Below are positions 14,609 through 22,963 of a stretch of 44,049 bases of DNA, piece after piece. Below the pieces are notes generated by a model. It searched no databases. It was not told where the DNA came from and was given only the letters and a program-made list of their open reading frames with translations. The DNA comes from Bacillota bacterium (GTDB taxonomy: Bacteria; Bacillota; Clostridia; Peptostreptococcales; Anaerovoracaceae), in NCBI GenBank assembly GCA_029239605.1, contig JARBUO010000007.1, positions 1 through 44,049 of the forward strand, read 5' to 3'. The position numbers and the translations under genes are program-made. Position 1 is the stretch's first letter; every line of letters starts with the position of its first letter.

Positions 14609-15829
14609 ATGACAACACGATTGAACTTGATTTACAGTGCCGTTCAAGGGTCCTACTGGATGTATTTCGGAGCGGTTTTGAGCTTTGCCTCAGTTTTCCT
14701 TCTCGGGAAAGGATATTCCAACTCCGAAATTGGTGTGATTTTGGCAGCCGCAAATGTATTAGCCGTGCTGATCCAGCCGCTTCTTGCAGATGTTGCAGAT
14801 CGAGGGAAACGGATTTCTTTGATTCACATCGTAGGAATCAGCAGTATCGGACTGGCTGCCGGAACCCTCTCTCTTTATCTTTTCCCTGGAAAGACGCTAG
14901 CGCTTTCTATCCTTTTCATAATAATTGCAGCCTTGCATACATCCTTGCAGCCGTTGGTTAACTCTATGGCATTCTATCTTAGCAGCAGCGGTTATCAGAT
15001 TAACTTCGGCATTGCAAGGAGCGGCGGTTCTGTTGCCTATGCTGTACTCTGTGCGATATTAGGGACGCTGGTCACGATATATGGAATCAAAGCGATTCCA
15101 GTCACCGGGTCAATGATCCTTGTGCTGCTTCTTGTTTTTCTGAGTATCACCGCCGGACTGCTGAAAAAGGCTGCCCACTCCAAGGTTACGGAACCGGGAG
15201 CTATGGTTTTAAAGGAAAAAGAAGAAACCATCAACCTGATGGCCTTTGTCAGAAGAAATAAACCTTTTATAATTTTCTCTTTCGGAATTCTGTTTGTTTT
15301 TTTTCAAAACTCTGTTTTGAATACCTACCTGCTTCAGATTATAACAGAGATTGGTGGTACAAGCGGGCAGCTCGGGAGGCTGTTCTCCTTTATGGCATTA
15401 CTGGAAATTCCCGGACTGTTCTTTTTCAGCAAGATCAGATCTCGATTCAGTTGTCAGGTACTTCTGAAATTTTCGTCTGTTGCCTTCATTCTGAAGATAT
15501 TTCTGGTATCCATTGCCGGATCGGTTTCTTTCATCTACCTGGCTTACTTATTCCAACTGATATCCTTTCCCATTTTTCTGTCAGCAGCCATTCATCTGGT
15601 GGATGAAGTAATGGAGAAAGGGGAAGCTGTAAAAGGCCAATCCTTTGTAACGGGTATGATCACCATGAGTACAGTTTTTGCGAGTCTGCTGGGGGGGATC
15701 ATTTTGGATGCACGCGGAGCATCGCTGTTGCTGGCGATCAGCACGGCAACCTGTGTTCTTGGTACCATTATTGTATTCTTTTCCGTCAATCGAATCAGAG
15801 GAAGTAAGGATGAGGCTGTCTCAAAATAA
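14609..15829 (+). CDS. MFS transporter
   Basis: A 406-residue polytopic protein with about 12 hydrophobic segments in two halves, split by a charged loop around residues 195-215. The first helix (YWMYFGAVLSFASVFLLGKGYS) and the following short motif DVADRGKR between helices 2 and 3 (residues about 60-67) are MFS-like. It resembles the branch holding nucleoside and phenylpropionate transporters, but the substrate is not readable. It follows the TrmO-like gene by 29 bp and shares its MerR-controlled promoter, which suggests export of a toxic compound. The start is uncertain: ATG 14609 or TTG 14600, both with imperfect spacing from AAAAGGA. Confidence 0.8.
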   Translation: MTTRLNLIYSAVQGSYWMYFGAVLSFASVFLLGKGYSNSEIGVILAAANVLAVLIQPLLADVADRGKRISLIHIVGISSIGLAAGTLSLYLFPGKTLALSILFIIIAALHTSLQPLVNSMAFYLSSSGYQINFGIARSGGSVAYAVLCAILGTLVTIYGIKAIPVTGSMILVLLLVFLSITAGLLKKAAHSKVTEPGAMVLKEKEETINLMAFVRRNKPFIIFSFGILFVFFQNSVLNTYLLQIITEIGGTSGQLGRLFSFMALLEIPGLFFFSKIRSRFSCQVLLKFSSVAFILKIFLVSIAGSVSFIYLAYLFQLISFPIFLSAAIHLVDEVMEKGEAVKGQSFVTGMITMSTVFASLLGGIILDARGASLLLAISTATCVLGTIIVFFSVNRIRGSKDEAVSK

Positions 15830-15890
15830 AAAAGGAGACGATCTTTCTTCTGAAATCTCGCGTACTCTTACGCGCCGGTGCTTAATAAAA

Positions 15891-15928
15891 AAAGGGTCAG
15901 CAAGGAAATGTTACCTCGCTGACCCTTT
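15891..15928 (-). terminator. Terminator downstream of the glutathione peroxidase gene
   Basis: AAAGGGTCAGC (15891-15901) pairs with GCTGACCCTTT (15918-15928) with an inner AGG/CCT. On the minus strand it is followed by a run of seven T residues. On the plus strand it may also catch transcripts from the MFS gene, though the U-tract there is weaker. Confidence 0.8.
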
Positions 15929-15965
15929 CTATCCTTCAAAAGATGCCGTTGATAGGAGCAACCTG

Positions 15966-16499
15966 TTACAGCAGCTTTTCGATATGTTCTTCCAATTCCG
16001 CCGGCGTGATGGTTGGTGCAAATCTACCAATTACATTTCCGCTGCGGTCTACCAGGAATTTCGTAAAGTTCCACTGAATTTCAGTTGCATCTACTGAGAA
16101 AGAATGCTCAAGAAGTTTTTTCTTGAGGCCCTCCAGCCCACCGTTATCGATATCACTCGGTGCCTGTTCCTTTAAGAACTTATAAAGCGGATGAGCATTT
16201 TCACCGTTCACTTCAATCTTATCAAAGGTCTCAAACTCAGTTCCGAAATTGAGTTTGCAGAAGCTGGCGATCTCTTCGCTTGTTCCCGGAGCCTGGTTTA
16301 AAAACTGATTACAAGGGAAGTCAAGAATCTCAAAGCCCTTCTCCCGGTACTTTGCGTAGAGTGCTTCTAAACCGTCATATTGAGGTGTGAATCCGCAGCC
16401 TGTTGCTGTGTTTACGATGAGCAGAACTTTTCCCTCGTAGTCTTTCAAGGATACATCTGCACCGTCGATCTTTTTTACATTAAAATCATAGATACTCAT
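15966..16499 (-). CDS. Glutathione peroxidase family thiol peroxidase
   Basis: A 177-residue thioredoxin-fold peroxidase that reduces hydrogen and lipid peroxides, probably using thioredoxin in a Gram-positive anaerobe. The active-site motif is NTATGCGFTPQY, with Cys (TGC codon) in the catalytic position, not selenocysteine. The downstream FPCNQF motif and WNFTKFLVDRSG with its conserved Trp/Asn complete the catalytic set. ATG 16499 follows AAGGAG; the frame extends much further upstream without support. It ends near a good terminator and probably forms its own transcript. Confidence 0.9.
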   Translation of the reverse strand: MSIYDFNVKKIDGADVSLKDYEGKVLLIVNTATGCGFTPQYDGLEALYAKYREKGFEILDFPCNQFLNQAPGTSEEIASFCKLNFGTEFETFDKIEVNGENAHPLYKFLKEQAPSDIDNGGLEGLKKKLLEHSFSVDATEIQWNFTKFLVDRSGNVIGRFAPTITPAELEEHIEKLL

Positions 16500-16681
16500 T
16501 ATATTTTCTCCTTTCGGGCAATTTTTCTTTGTATTAATTTTACCCGATAGTGTGCCGGAACAAACGGGAGATTTTAAAATATTTCCCTCGACAGATTTCG
16601 ATTCGTTCCTCCTTCGATGCTCCCGGAAGAACAGCCGCAGACAGCAAATTCTTTTTCCGGACAAAACCCGCCTTTGATTTA

Positions 16682-18004
16682 CTAAGGACGAGTGGAGTAT
16701 GCTTGTCTGACAAATGTAACAAAGCATTCCAGATCCTCACGGGAAGAAAATAATGCGCGTGCTCCCGATGCGTTGCCGCCGCCTTTTCCATTCCAGACCA
16801 GAGCATTATCTTTGATAATTTTTCCGCAGTCATGACCGCCCGATGCAGCAAGAATTAAAAGGTTCTCCCTTGTAGATACCATTACTGCAAGGATTCCGGA
16901 CTCCAACTGATTTGATAGGATCTTCGCTATAGCAAGAAGATCATTGACATTCAAATAGGGGTATTCCCGAATAACAAGCCGGTCGGAAGTATGAATGAGA
17001 GTGTCTGAAGCCTCACTGAAGCTTCTGCTGGATCCGCTGGGATTCTTTTTTTTCACCTCAGCTTTTTTTGCGGGGACACCAAAGCTATGAAGAATTTCGT
17101 CTGCTGCTTTTGTAATGACACTGTTTTTCAATTGAAAAAGCTCCTGCCGCACTTCTTTGTTCTTCTCATCCTGTGTCTTAATTTTTTCAAGCAGATCCTT
17201 GTCATCTGCTGAGTACTTCAAGTTGAGTTCTGATAGAATGCGATGTTTGTTCTGATAATCGGTAAATGCCCCTTTTCCGGCATTAAAATAAACTCTCGTC
17301 ATTCCCTTGTAGTTTTCGAGCTTGAAGATCTTAACGAGTCCGACCTGACCGGATGTAGCAGGGTGAGTGCCGCAGCAGGCAACACAGTCAGCGGGATTGC
17401 TTTCATCTCCTACACAAACGATGGAAATGTCCTCGTCAATAGCCAGGGCCTTTCGAAGCGGAAGTTTTTCTGCTTCAGTCCGCTCCTCAAAGTATCTTGT
17501 GGTTACCGGAACATTGGACCAAATGACTTCATTGGTCAGAGTCTCAATTCGCTCTGCCTGCTCCTTGGTAATTCCCGGGACATCAATATCGATGGTCATA
17601 TAATCAGAGCCCATGTGAAAACCGCGGTTCACCCCGCCCAGTTCGCGGAAGAAAATTCCCGAGAGAATATGTTCACCGCAATGGCGTTGCATGTGCTCGA
17701 ATCTTCGTGCCCAGTCCAACCGGCAGAATACTTTGTCACCTGCGTTAAAGCCGGTAACGGCTGAGTCCTCTGTCGCTGACAGCATTTGATGTAATACGAT
17801 CCCATCCTTTTCTGTCACTTCCGCTACAGCAACTCCGCCGATTGTTCCAAGGTCACAAGGCTGACCGCCGCCAGTTGGGAAAAAGATCGTCTCGTCCAGT
17901 ACCAGCAGCCAGGGATTTTCCTGTGTGCCGTCTCCCATCACATCTATAATGGTGCTGGTATGCTCCTTCTGATAAACATCACTTTGATAGAGTTTTTTTG
18001 TCAT
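16682..18004 (-). CDS. AlaX-type alanyl-tRNA editing protein with DHHA1 domain
   Basis: A 440-residue protein related to the editing half of alanyl-tRNA synthetase. It should hydrolyse mischarged Ser- or Gly-tRNA(Ala). The editing zinc site is visible: HCGEH (H-x3-H) after RFEHMQR, and CCGTH (C-x3-H) in VACCGTHPATSGQVG. A coiled region of charged helix follows, then a DHHA1-like C terminus ending GGHDCGKIIKDNALVWNGKGGGN, rich in glycine. There is no aminoacylation domain. ATG 18004 is chosen because AAAGGA lies upstream and MTKKLYQSDVYQ is a family-like beginning. This long, DHHA1-containing form corresponds to AlaX-L. Confidence 0.87.
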   Translation of the reverse strand: MTKKLYQSDVYQKEHTSTIIDVMGDGTQENPWLLVLDETIFFPTGGGQPCDLGTIGGVAVAEVTEKDGIVLHQMLSATEDSAVTGFNAGDKVFCRLDWARRFEHMQRHCGEHILSGIFFRELGGVNRGFHMGSDYMTIDIDVPGITKEQAERIETLTNEVIWSNVPVTTRYFEERTEAEKLPLRKALAIDEDISIVCVGDESNPADCVACCGTHPATSGQVGLVKIFKLENYKGMTRVYFNAGKGAFTDYQNKHRILSELNLKYSADDKDLLEKIKTQDEKNKEVRQELFQLKNSVITKAADEILHSFGVPAKKAEVKKKNPSGSSRSFSEASDTLIHTSDRLVIREYPYLNVNDLLAIAKILSNQLESGILAVMVSTRENLLILAASGGHDCGKIIKDNALVWNGKGGGNASGARALFSSREDLECFVTFVRQAYSTRP

Positions 18005-18141
18005 GACGCAGTCCTTTCTGTTGCACGATATATCCATATGACTTCTGCTTCCGCCGTATCTACTAATCAACCCCTAATGAATGATACCGATACCGCAAAG
18101 TAATAATAAAAATTATAGCACTTTTTGTTGGATAGGGATAT

Positions 18142-18169
18142 AATAAAACCATTAAATCATAATATCACT
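18142..18169 (+). repeat. 28-bp direct repeat, left copy
   Basis: AATAAAACCATTAAATCAT plus 9 bases matches 18419-18446 with three differences. The two copies bracket a 250-bp stretch rich in short palindromes and related to the 12.7-13.0 kb repeats. Confidence 0.6.
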
Positions 18170-18418
18170 GCAAAGCAGCGACAACGGCTACGCCTTTTTG
18201 CCCCAAGCACTGCTTGGCATGGCAAAACGGACAGCAAAGCAAAACTTGTTTGCGTGGAGGCCAAAGGCCGTTGCCGCAAGGTAGGTTTTATTGATCATCT
18301 TGTTGGCTTGTGTCATGATAGAATAAATGCAATAGTAGCAAAATCAGAGATTTTGCCTCAGCTGCATTGATTGCATCGGTGTGAAGCAAGCCGGAGCAAC
18401 GACTTGCACGGATGATGG

Positions 18419-18446
18419 AATAAAACCATCAAATCATAAGTTCACT
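18419..18446 (+). repeat. 28-bp direct repeat, right copy
   Basis: Partner of 18142-18169; three mismatches. Together they could be the ends of a small duplicated or inserted element. Confidence 0.6.
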
Positions 18447-18604
18447 ACATCATACTTTGTAGATTCATATGCGAGGCGAATAAGCCCCGCCTCTGCCTGA
18501 TATAACGCACAGAGGTAAGAAAATTTTCTGCAATCGAAAATTTTTTACGATCGTTATAATACCTTATTCTCACCCCTCATATACATTAGCAGGAGGGGAC
18601 GGTA

Positions 18605-19375
18605 ATGGTTTTAAGAAATTATAATAAGATAATAAGACGATTAGGGTTGTTGGTGATCGCAGTATTGGTGCTCATTGGTTTTCAACCTGTGTATGATGGT
18701 GTCGTTACGAGGGTCGAAAGACTAACAAGTGCCGACATTCTTCTGCTCGACCCAGGTCATGGAGGAATGGACGGCGGCGCCCAAAGTGCGGCAGGCGTCA
18801 GTGAAAAGGATATCAATCTTGCAATTGCAATGTATGTTAAGGAATTTGCTGAGACTGACGGTTGGAAAGTTGTAATGACAAGAGAAAAGGATGTAGCGCT
18901 TGGGGAAACAGGTAGTAAGACCATTCGCGGAAAGAAAACGGCAGATCTGATTGCGCGGAAACAAATGATAAAGGATATCGCTCCTATTGCCGCAATCAGT
19001 ATTCATTTGAACAGTTTCAAGCAGGATCGTTCGGTAAGAGGTGCTCAGACATTTTACCCCTCGGGCCCTGGTGACCAGTCTGTTTTGGATGAAAGCAAGA
19101 AACTTGCCGAAGCAATTCAAGACCGACTTATAGCCGGAATTGCAGACGGCAGTGAACGAGTGGCTCTTGGGAAAAGGGATGTACTTATGCTCAAAAATCC
19201 CACAGTACCGATTGCAATCGTGGAGTGCGGGTTTCTATCCAATGATCAAGAGGCAAAACTGCTGGAAGATCCAGAATATCAAAAGAAACTGGCAAGATAT
19301 ATCTATGAAGGCATTATGATTTATTCAGGGAAAGAGCCAAAACAACGATTCGAAACCATTGACAGCCGCGGATAG
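18605..19375 (+). CDS. cwlD: N-acetylmuramoyl-L-alanine amidase, CwlD-like
   Basis: A 256-residue amidase_3 family zinc enzyme. CwlD cleaves the stem peptide from muramic acid so that muramic-delta-lactam can form in the spore cortex, which germination enzymes later recognise. An N-terminal membrane anchor (about residues 12-30) is followed by the catalytic domain: LLLDPGHGGMDGGA with the first zinc His, SIHLNS with the second, and IAIVECGFLSN with the catalytic Glu. The length and single-domain form fit CwlD, not a multi-domain autolysin. AGGAGGGG lies before ATG 18605. It supports, but does not prove, a spore-forming host. Confidence 0.82.
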   Translation: MVLRNYNKIIRRLGLLVIAVLVLIGFQPVYDGVVTRVERLTSADILLLDPGHGGMDGGAQSAAGVSEKDINLAIAMYVKEFAETDGWKVVMTREKDVALGETGSKTIRGKKTADLIARKQMIKDIAPIAAISIHLNSFKQDRSVRGAQTFYPSGPGDQSVLDESKKLAEAIQDRLIAGIADGSERVALGKRDVLMLKNPTVPIAIVECGFLSNDQEAKLLEDPEYQKKLARYIYEGIMIYSGKEPKQRFETIDSRG

Positions 19376-19787
19376 AAAATAGAGCAGCTATGAGCATCTT
19401 GCGTTGCGAGTGGATCCCCTCCTTTGACAGGGTGCAATACAGTTTGTGACGATAAATTTGCCAACTGGCGGCGTTAGCCGCTTGTTACCGTAGGTATAGT
19501 ATTTGTCGGTTTTTGGGATCCGCAAACAATCCACGGTTTTCATATTATCCTCAACATCTGTGGATAACTTTGAGATTGACTTTTTTGGATAAAGATATAG
19601 ATGTTGAAATCTGTGGGTTTGGACTGTATTTAGTTATCCACACCCACCCTTGGATAAAATTGCATACGAACAAGAAAATATTGTGGATAAGTGATAGAAA
19701 TATGTCAATTTACTGATTTCAGGTTGTTGAAAAAAGTTCGCGTCAGGACAAACAACAGTTTACATAATACGAAAGGAAAAAACGGCC
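19376..19787. other. Gap with clustered DnaA boxes
   Basis: About 410 bp without a supportable gene. It contains three exact DnaA boxes (TTATCCACA or complement) at 19559-19567, 19634-19642 and 19682-19690, and near matches at 19545-19553 (TTATCCTCA) and 19584-19592 (TTTGGATAA). The surrounding bases 19500-19740 are A+T-rich. dnaA itself is not in the window. Confidence 0.6.
19545..19690. promoter_or_regulatory. DnaA-box cluster
   Basis: Three perfect 9-mers in 132 bp, in both orientations, with at least two single-mismatch boxes between or beside them. Chance occurrence of three exact 9-mers this close is very unlikely. It could be a DnaA-titrating or initiation-control cluster, part of an origin lying away from dnaA, or DnaA control of the AraC-type gene that starts 98 bp downstream. 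Confidence 0.6.
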
Positions 19788-21353
19788 ATGCTGAAAGAAA
19801 AAAACTATTACAAGGAAGGACTTCCCATCAATGTAATAACTGCAAATATAATTGAATATCCCATCCATTTTCATGATGATATTGAGGTGGTATATGTGCT
19901 GGAGGGCTCCATCGGCCTTAAGAACGGTTATTATTCCTATGTCTTGAATCAGGGAGATATCTTTATCCTGAATGACAGAGAAATACACAGCTTCTATCAT
20001 ACAGACCAGCCCAATATGGTTATGATGCTGCAAATGGATATTGCGTTTTTTTCCAAGTACTATGGCAACCTGAAGAACAGCTTCTTCGTGACGGATATGA
20101 AAGATGAAGATGATGAAAGCCTTGAAGCACTGAGAAACCTGCTTGGGCGCATCATGCTGGACATACTGGAGAAAGGCTATGGGTATGAATATAAAGTCAT
20201 TGAAGCAACCCATAATCTGTTGGCGAATCTTCTGGCAAACTTTCAGTACTTTACCATGGAAGACGGCAAATTCGTTAACGAGGCGAAGAACATTGGAAAT
20301 AAAGTACTTGCAGGCAGGCTAAACCGGATTACGGACTACATGTATGAAAATTATTCCAGAAGGCTTACGTTGAATGAAATCGCAGAGCAGGAACATCTAA
20401 GTATCTATTATCTGTCTCATGTAATAAAAGAGGCAACGGGACTCAGCTTTCAGGAGCTGTTGAGCTTTATCCGGGTGGAAGAGTCTGAGAAACTTCTCCT
20501 GGGCACCAATAAAAAGATCGGTGCGATCTCAGAAGAATCAGGCTTTTCTGCGATCCGATACTATATTAAATATTTTACAAAATGGTTCGGCATGCATCCG
20601 CTGGAATATCGCAAGAAGTATACCGGGAATGTAAGCAGCAGAGAGACCCATGCGCAATATATTCTGACGAAGCCTGATGAAATCAAAAAAGCCATTCGAA
20701 ATCAGACGAAGGATTTGTTTGCATCGGATCAGCAGGAAAAGGGTTCAACGCTGACCATTGTTTCCCTTGATTTGGATCAGCCGAGGCGGCAGAAGACACC
20801 TGCGTCTAACGGGATTGCCCTGTTATTTGAAAAAAATTGTATGCATCCCGCTGCCTTCGCTTACAAAATGCTGACTGCACTGAATGAGCATATTCTTGTG
20901 GAGGAGGAGAACTATATTATTTCTAAGCCGCATAAGAGCAGCACTGACAAAGAGTCGTTCAGTATCTTGTTTTACAATCTGACGGATAAGGTAAGATTGA
21001 TTGCGGCAAAGGAACAATCCCTGGAAGATACGTATCTGGAATTGGACAGCTTTAATGATCGGGCAGAAATTTTGGTAAAGATTTCAGGGATGACCGGAGA
21101 GTACAAGCTCAGCCGGTATAAGTTTTCCAAGGACAATATCCTGATGAGTTACAAGGTGAAGCTTGGAAATTCGCATTCCGTATCTAAGAGAGAGAAGCTT
21201 ACCAACCGTTGGGCCATGACCCCCACTGTCAGTTTCTCAACAATAAATGCAGTGGATACACTCAGCATTCAGTCCCACCTCTCGGGTTTTGGAGCAGAGC
21301 TGATTTTAATTGATCACGTAGGGGAGCAGGAAGAGCGCAATGTGCAGTTTTAG
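19788..21353 (+). CDS. AraC-family regulator with cupin sensor and GH39-tail-like C terminus
   Basis: A 521-residue regulator. An N-terminal cupin (about 1-90; HFHDDIEVVYVLEGS) is followed by the double HTH of AraC proteins (about 178-280; LTLNEIAEQEHLS, then GAISEESGFSAIRYYIKYFTKWFGMHPLEYRKKY). A further 240 residues follow the HTH. Their middle (IALLFEKNCMHPAAFAYKMLTALNEHIL, then ILFYNL) resembles the last part of the GH39 domain seen in XynR-like AraC fusions, but the catalytic barrel that should precede it is missing. It therefore looks like a deleted or eroded fusion. The next gene encodes a saccharopine-dehydrogenase-like enzyme and carries two palindromes upstream, a plausible target. 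Confidence 0.8.
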   Translation: MLKEKNYYKEGLPINVITANIIEYPIHFHDDIEVVYVLEGSIGLKNGYYSYVLNQGDIFILNDREIHSFYHTDQPNMVMMLQMDIAFFSKYYGNLKNSFFVTDMKDEDDESLEALRNLLGRIMLDILEKGYGYEYKVIEATHNLLANLLANFQYFTMEDGKFVNEAKNIGNKVLAGRLNRITDYMYENYSRRLTLNEIAEQEHLSIYYLSHVIKEATGLSFQELLSFIRVEESEKLLLGTNKKIGAISEESGFSAIRYYIKYFTKWFGMHPLEYRKKYTGNVSSRETHAQYILTKPDEIKKAIRNQTKDLFASDQQEKGSTLTIVSLDLDQPRRQKTPASNGIALLFEKNCMHPAAFAYKMLTALNEHILVEEENYIISKPHKSSTDKESFSILFYNLTDKVRLIAAKEQSLEDTYLELDSFNDRAEILVKISGMTGEYKLSRYKFSKDNILMSYKVKLGNSHSVSKREKLTNRWAMTPTVSFSTINAVDTLSIQSHLSGFGAELILIDHVGEQEERNVQF

Positions 21354-21362
21354 GGGAAATAG

Positions 21363-21376
21363 GCTGAATATTCAGC
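21363..21376. promoter_or_regulatory. Palindromic site GCTGAATATTCAGC
   Basis: A perfect 14-bp palindrome just after the AraC-type gene. Its 10-bp core TGAATATTCA recurs at 21478-21487, 113 bp downstream, over the -35 region of the next gene. Two copies of the same core in one intergenic region suggest operator sites. Confidence 0.5.
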
Positions 21377-21476
21377 GTATATTTCCCATTTGTGATTAGT
21401 TTGTGGTGGAGACTTGAAAAACGGCCTAAAACAGCAAATCAATACATTTTTTAAGCAAACACATAATTGAATATTC

Positions 21477-21505
21477 AGACTTCATTTGATAACATAGGGC
21501 TGAAA
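21477..21505 (+). promoter_or_regulatory. Promoter with overlapping palindrome upstream of the saccharopine-dehydrogenase-like gene
   Basis: -35 TTGAAT (21477-21482) and -10 TAACAT (21500-21505) are 17 bp apart. The palindrome TGAATATTCA (21478-21487) covers the -35 element, so a bound protein would block or contact polymerase here. The gene's ATG is at 21547. Confidence 0.5.
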
Positions 21506-21546
21506 AAGGATTCCCTTTTACGTTATCAATATGTGGAGGTCAAAGT

Positions 21547-22827
21547 ATGAAACTTTTAATTATTGGAGCCGGTGGAGTCGGAACTTCTGCGGCTATGATT
21601 ATCAGCAGAGCCGGTAAAGAAGGCGAATGGGCGGAAAAAATCGTTGTATCGGATTACAACTTTGCCAGAGCGGAAGAAGTTGCAAAACTCTGCGGTGGCG
21701 GACGGTTTGTAGCAGAGAAGATCAACGCAAAAGATAAAGAAAATATGAAGGAAGTGATCAAGAAACACGATATCACTTTCGTTATGAATGCGGTAGAACC
21801 GGACTTTAATGAAAATATCTTTGATACCTGCCTGGAAGCTGGTGTCGGATATCTTGACTGTGCTATGACGCTCTCCAAAAGACATCCTGAGAAACCTTAT
21901 GAATTAGCATACATAAAGCTGGGCGATTATCAGTTTGATAAGCATGAAGAATGGGAAAAAGCAGGAAATATGGCCATCGTTGGATCCGGCGTAGAACCTG
22001 GTATGGCCGATGTGTTTGCAAGATATGCAGCCAAGCATCTTTTTGATACCATCGATGAAGTCAACGTTAGAGACGGAGACAATTATGAAATTCCAGGATA
22101 TGAAGGCGTTGCATTTGGTTTCTCCGTATGGACCACCATCGAAGAATGCCTGAATCCTCCTGTAATCTGGGAAAAAGGTAAGGGCTGGTTCTGTACAGAA
22201 TCCTTCTCTGAACCTGAAATCTTCAATTTCCCGGGAGGAATTGGTGACGTAGAAGTAATCAATGTTGAACACGAAGAAGTTCTGCTTGTGCCAAGAGTAA
22301 TTGACTGTAACAGAGTAACCTTCAAATACGGTGTTCCAAGAGAAATGAGACAACTTCTGAAAGATCTGGAAGCTTGCGGAATGGATTCTGCCACCAGAAT
22401 GATCAAAGTTGGCGACAGTGAAATTTCCCCAAGAGACTTCCTGGTGAAAGTTGTTCCAAACCCCATCGAACTGGCCCCTAAGATGGTAGGAAAAGGCTGC
22501 GCAGGAACTTGGGTAACGGGTACAAAGGACGGAAAGAGAAGATCGGTTTACCTGTATCAGGTAGCAGACAATCAGGATTGTATTAAGAAGTACACGACCA
22601 ATTCCGTCGTAGCGCAGACTGCTGTAGGACCGGTTATCATGATGGAGCTGGTGGCAAAGGGTATCTGGGATATCAAAGGCGTACATGGGCCGGAGTCCTT
22701 CGATCCGGATCCGTTTGTTGAAAGACTTGCAAAGTATGATTTCCCTGCTGGAATCAGAGAAATGGATTCAGAATATGCAGATGCGCAAAATGAAAAGAGA
22801 CTGCTTGACGCACTTGATGTGAAATAG
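21547..22827 (+). CDS. Saccharopine dehydrogenase-like oxidoreductase
   Basis: A 426-residue NAD(P)-dependent enzyme of the saccharopine dehydrogenase / lysine 6-dehydrogenase / carboxynorspermidine synthase superfamily. The Rossmann motif GAGGVG is at 7-12; NAVEPDFNENIFDTCLEAGVGYLDCA follows in the usual place, and GSGVEPGMADVFARYA around residue 145 marks the start of the catalytic domain. The substrate cannot be set by sequence alone. No aminoadipate or polyamine genes flank it; the neighbour is an AraC regulator with matching palindromes. GGAGG precedes ATG 21547. Codon bias is as strong as in the kam genes, suggesting high expression. A strong terminator follows. Confidence 0.8.
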   Translation: MKLLIIGAGGVGTSAAMIISRAGKEGEWAEKIVVSDYNFARAEEVAKLCGGGRFVAEKINAKDKENMKEVIKKHDITFVMNAVEPDFNENIFDTCLEAGVGYLDCAMTLSKRHPEKPYELAYIKLGDYQFDKHEEWEKAGNMAIVGSGVEPGMADVFARYAAKHLFDTIDEVNVRDGDNYEIPGYEGVAFGFSVWTTIEECLNPPVIWEKGKGWFCTESFSEPEIFNFPGGIGDVEVINVEHEEVLLVPRVIDCNRVTFKYGVPREMRQLLKDLEACGMDSATRMIKVGDSEISPRDFLVKVVPNPIELAPKMVGKGCAGTWVTGTKDGKRRSVYLYQVADNQDCIKKYTTNSVVAQTAVGPVIMMELVAKGIWDIKGVHGPESFDPDPFVERLAKYDFPAGIREMDSEYADAQNEKRLLDALDVK

Positions 22828-22882
22828 AACCTGCAGATGTATGGATCAATAAATGTACGAAAAAAATAATTAAAACGAACAA

Positions 22883-22925
22883 ACGGATGGCAGCCGGTTT
22901 TACCGGCAAAGCCATCCGTTCTTTT
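22883..22925 (+). terminator. Intrinsic terminator between converging genes
   Basis: ACGGATGGC (22883-22891) pairs with GCCATCCGT (22911-22919), enclosing GCCGG-TTTTA-CCGGC, and is followed by TTCTTTT. It ends the saccharopine-dehydrogenase-like transcript. The other side is T-rich when read on the minus strand, so it may serve the aldo/keto reductase as well. Confidence 0.85.
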
Positions 22926-22963
22926 ATAGATCCGTTTTCAATTGTCCATTAATATCATGTGTA

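Larger units (their letters stand above)
18005..18604. other. Repeat-bearing gap between alaX-like gene and cwlD
   Basis: About 600 bp with no credible gene; the one ORF (18125-18370) has no ribosome site and runs through repeats. It holds a 28-bp direct repeat pair (18142-18169, 18419-18446), a stretch related to the 75-bp repeat of 12.7-13.0 kb (GCCTTTTTG and AAAACGGACAGCA), and a GCAAAATC-AGA-GATTTTGC hairpin. A TATAAT-like hexamer near 18555-18560 may belong to a cwlD promoter, but no matching -35 was convincing. Confidence 0.5.

Noticed and set aside
18125-18370. 81-residue ORF in the alaX-cwlD gap
   Set aside because: No ribosome site, and it runs through palindromic repeats related to non-coding repeats at 12.7-13.0 kb.
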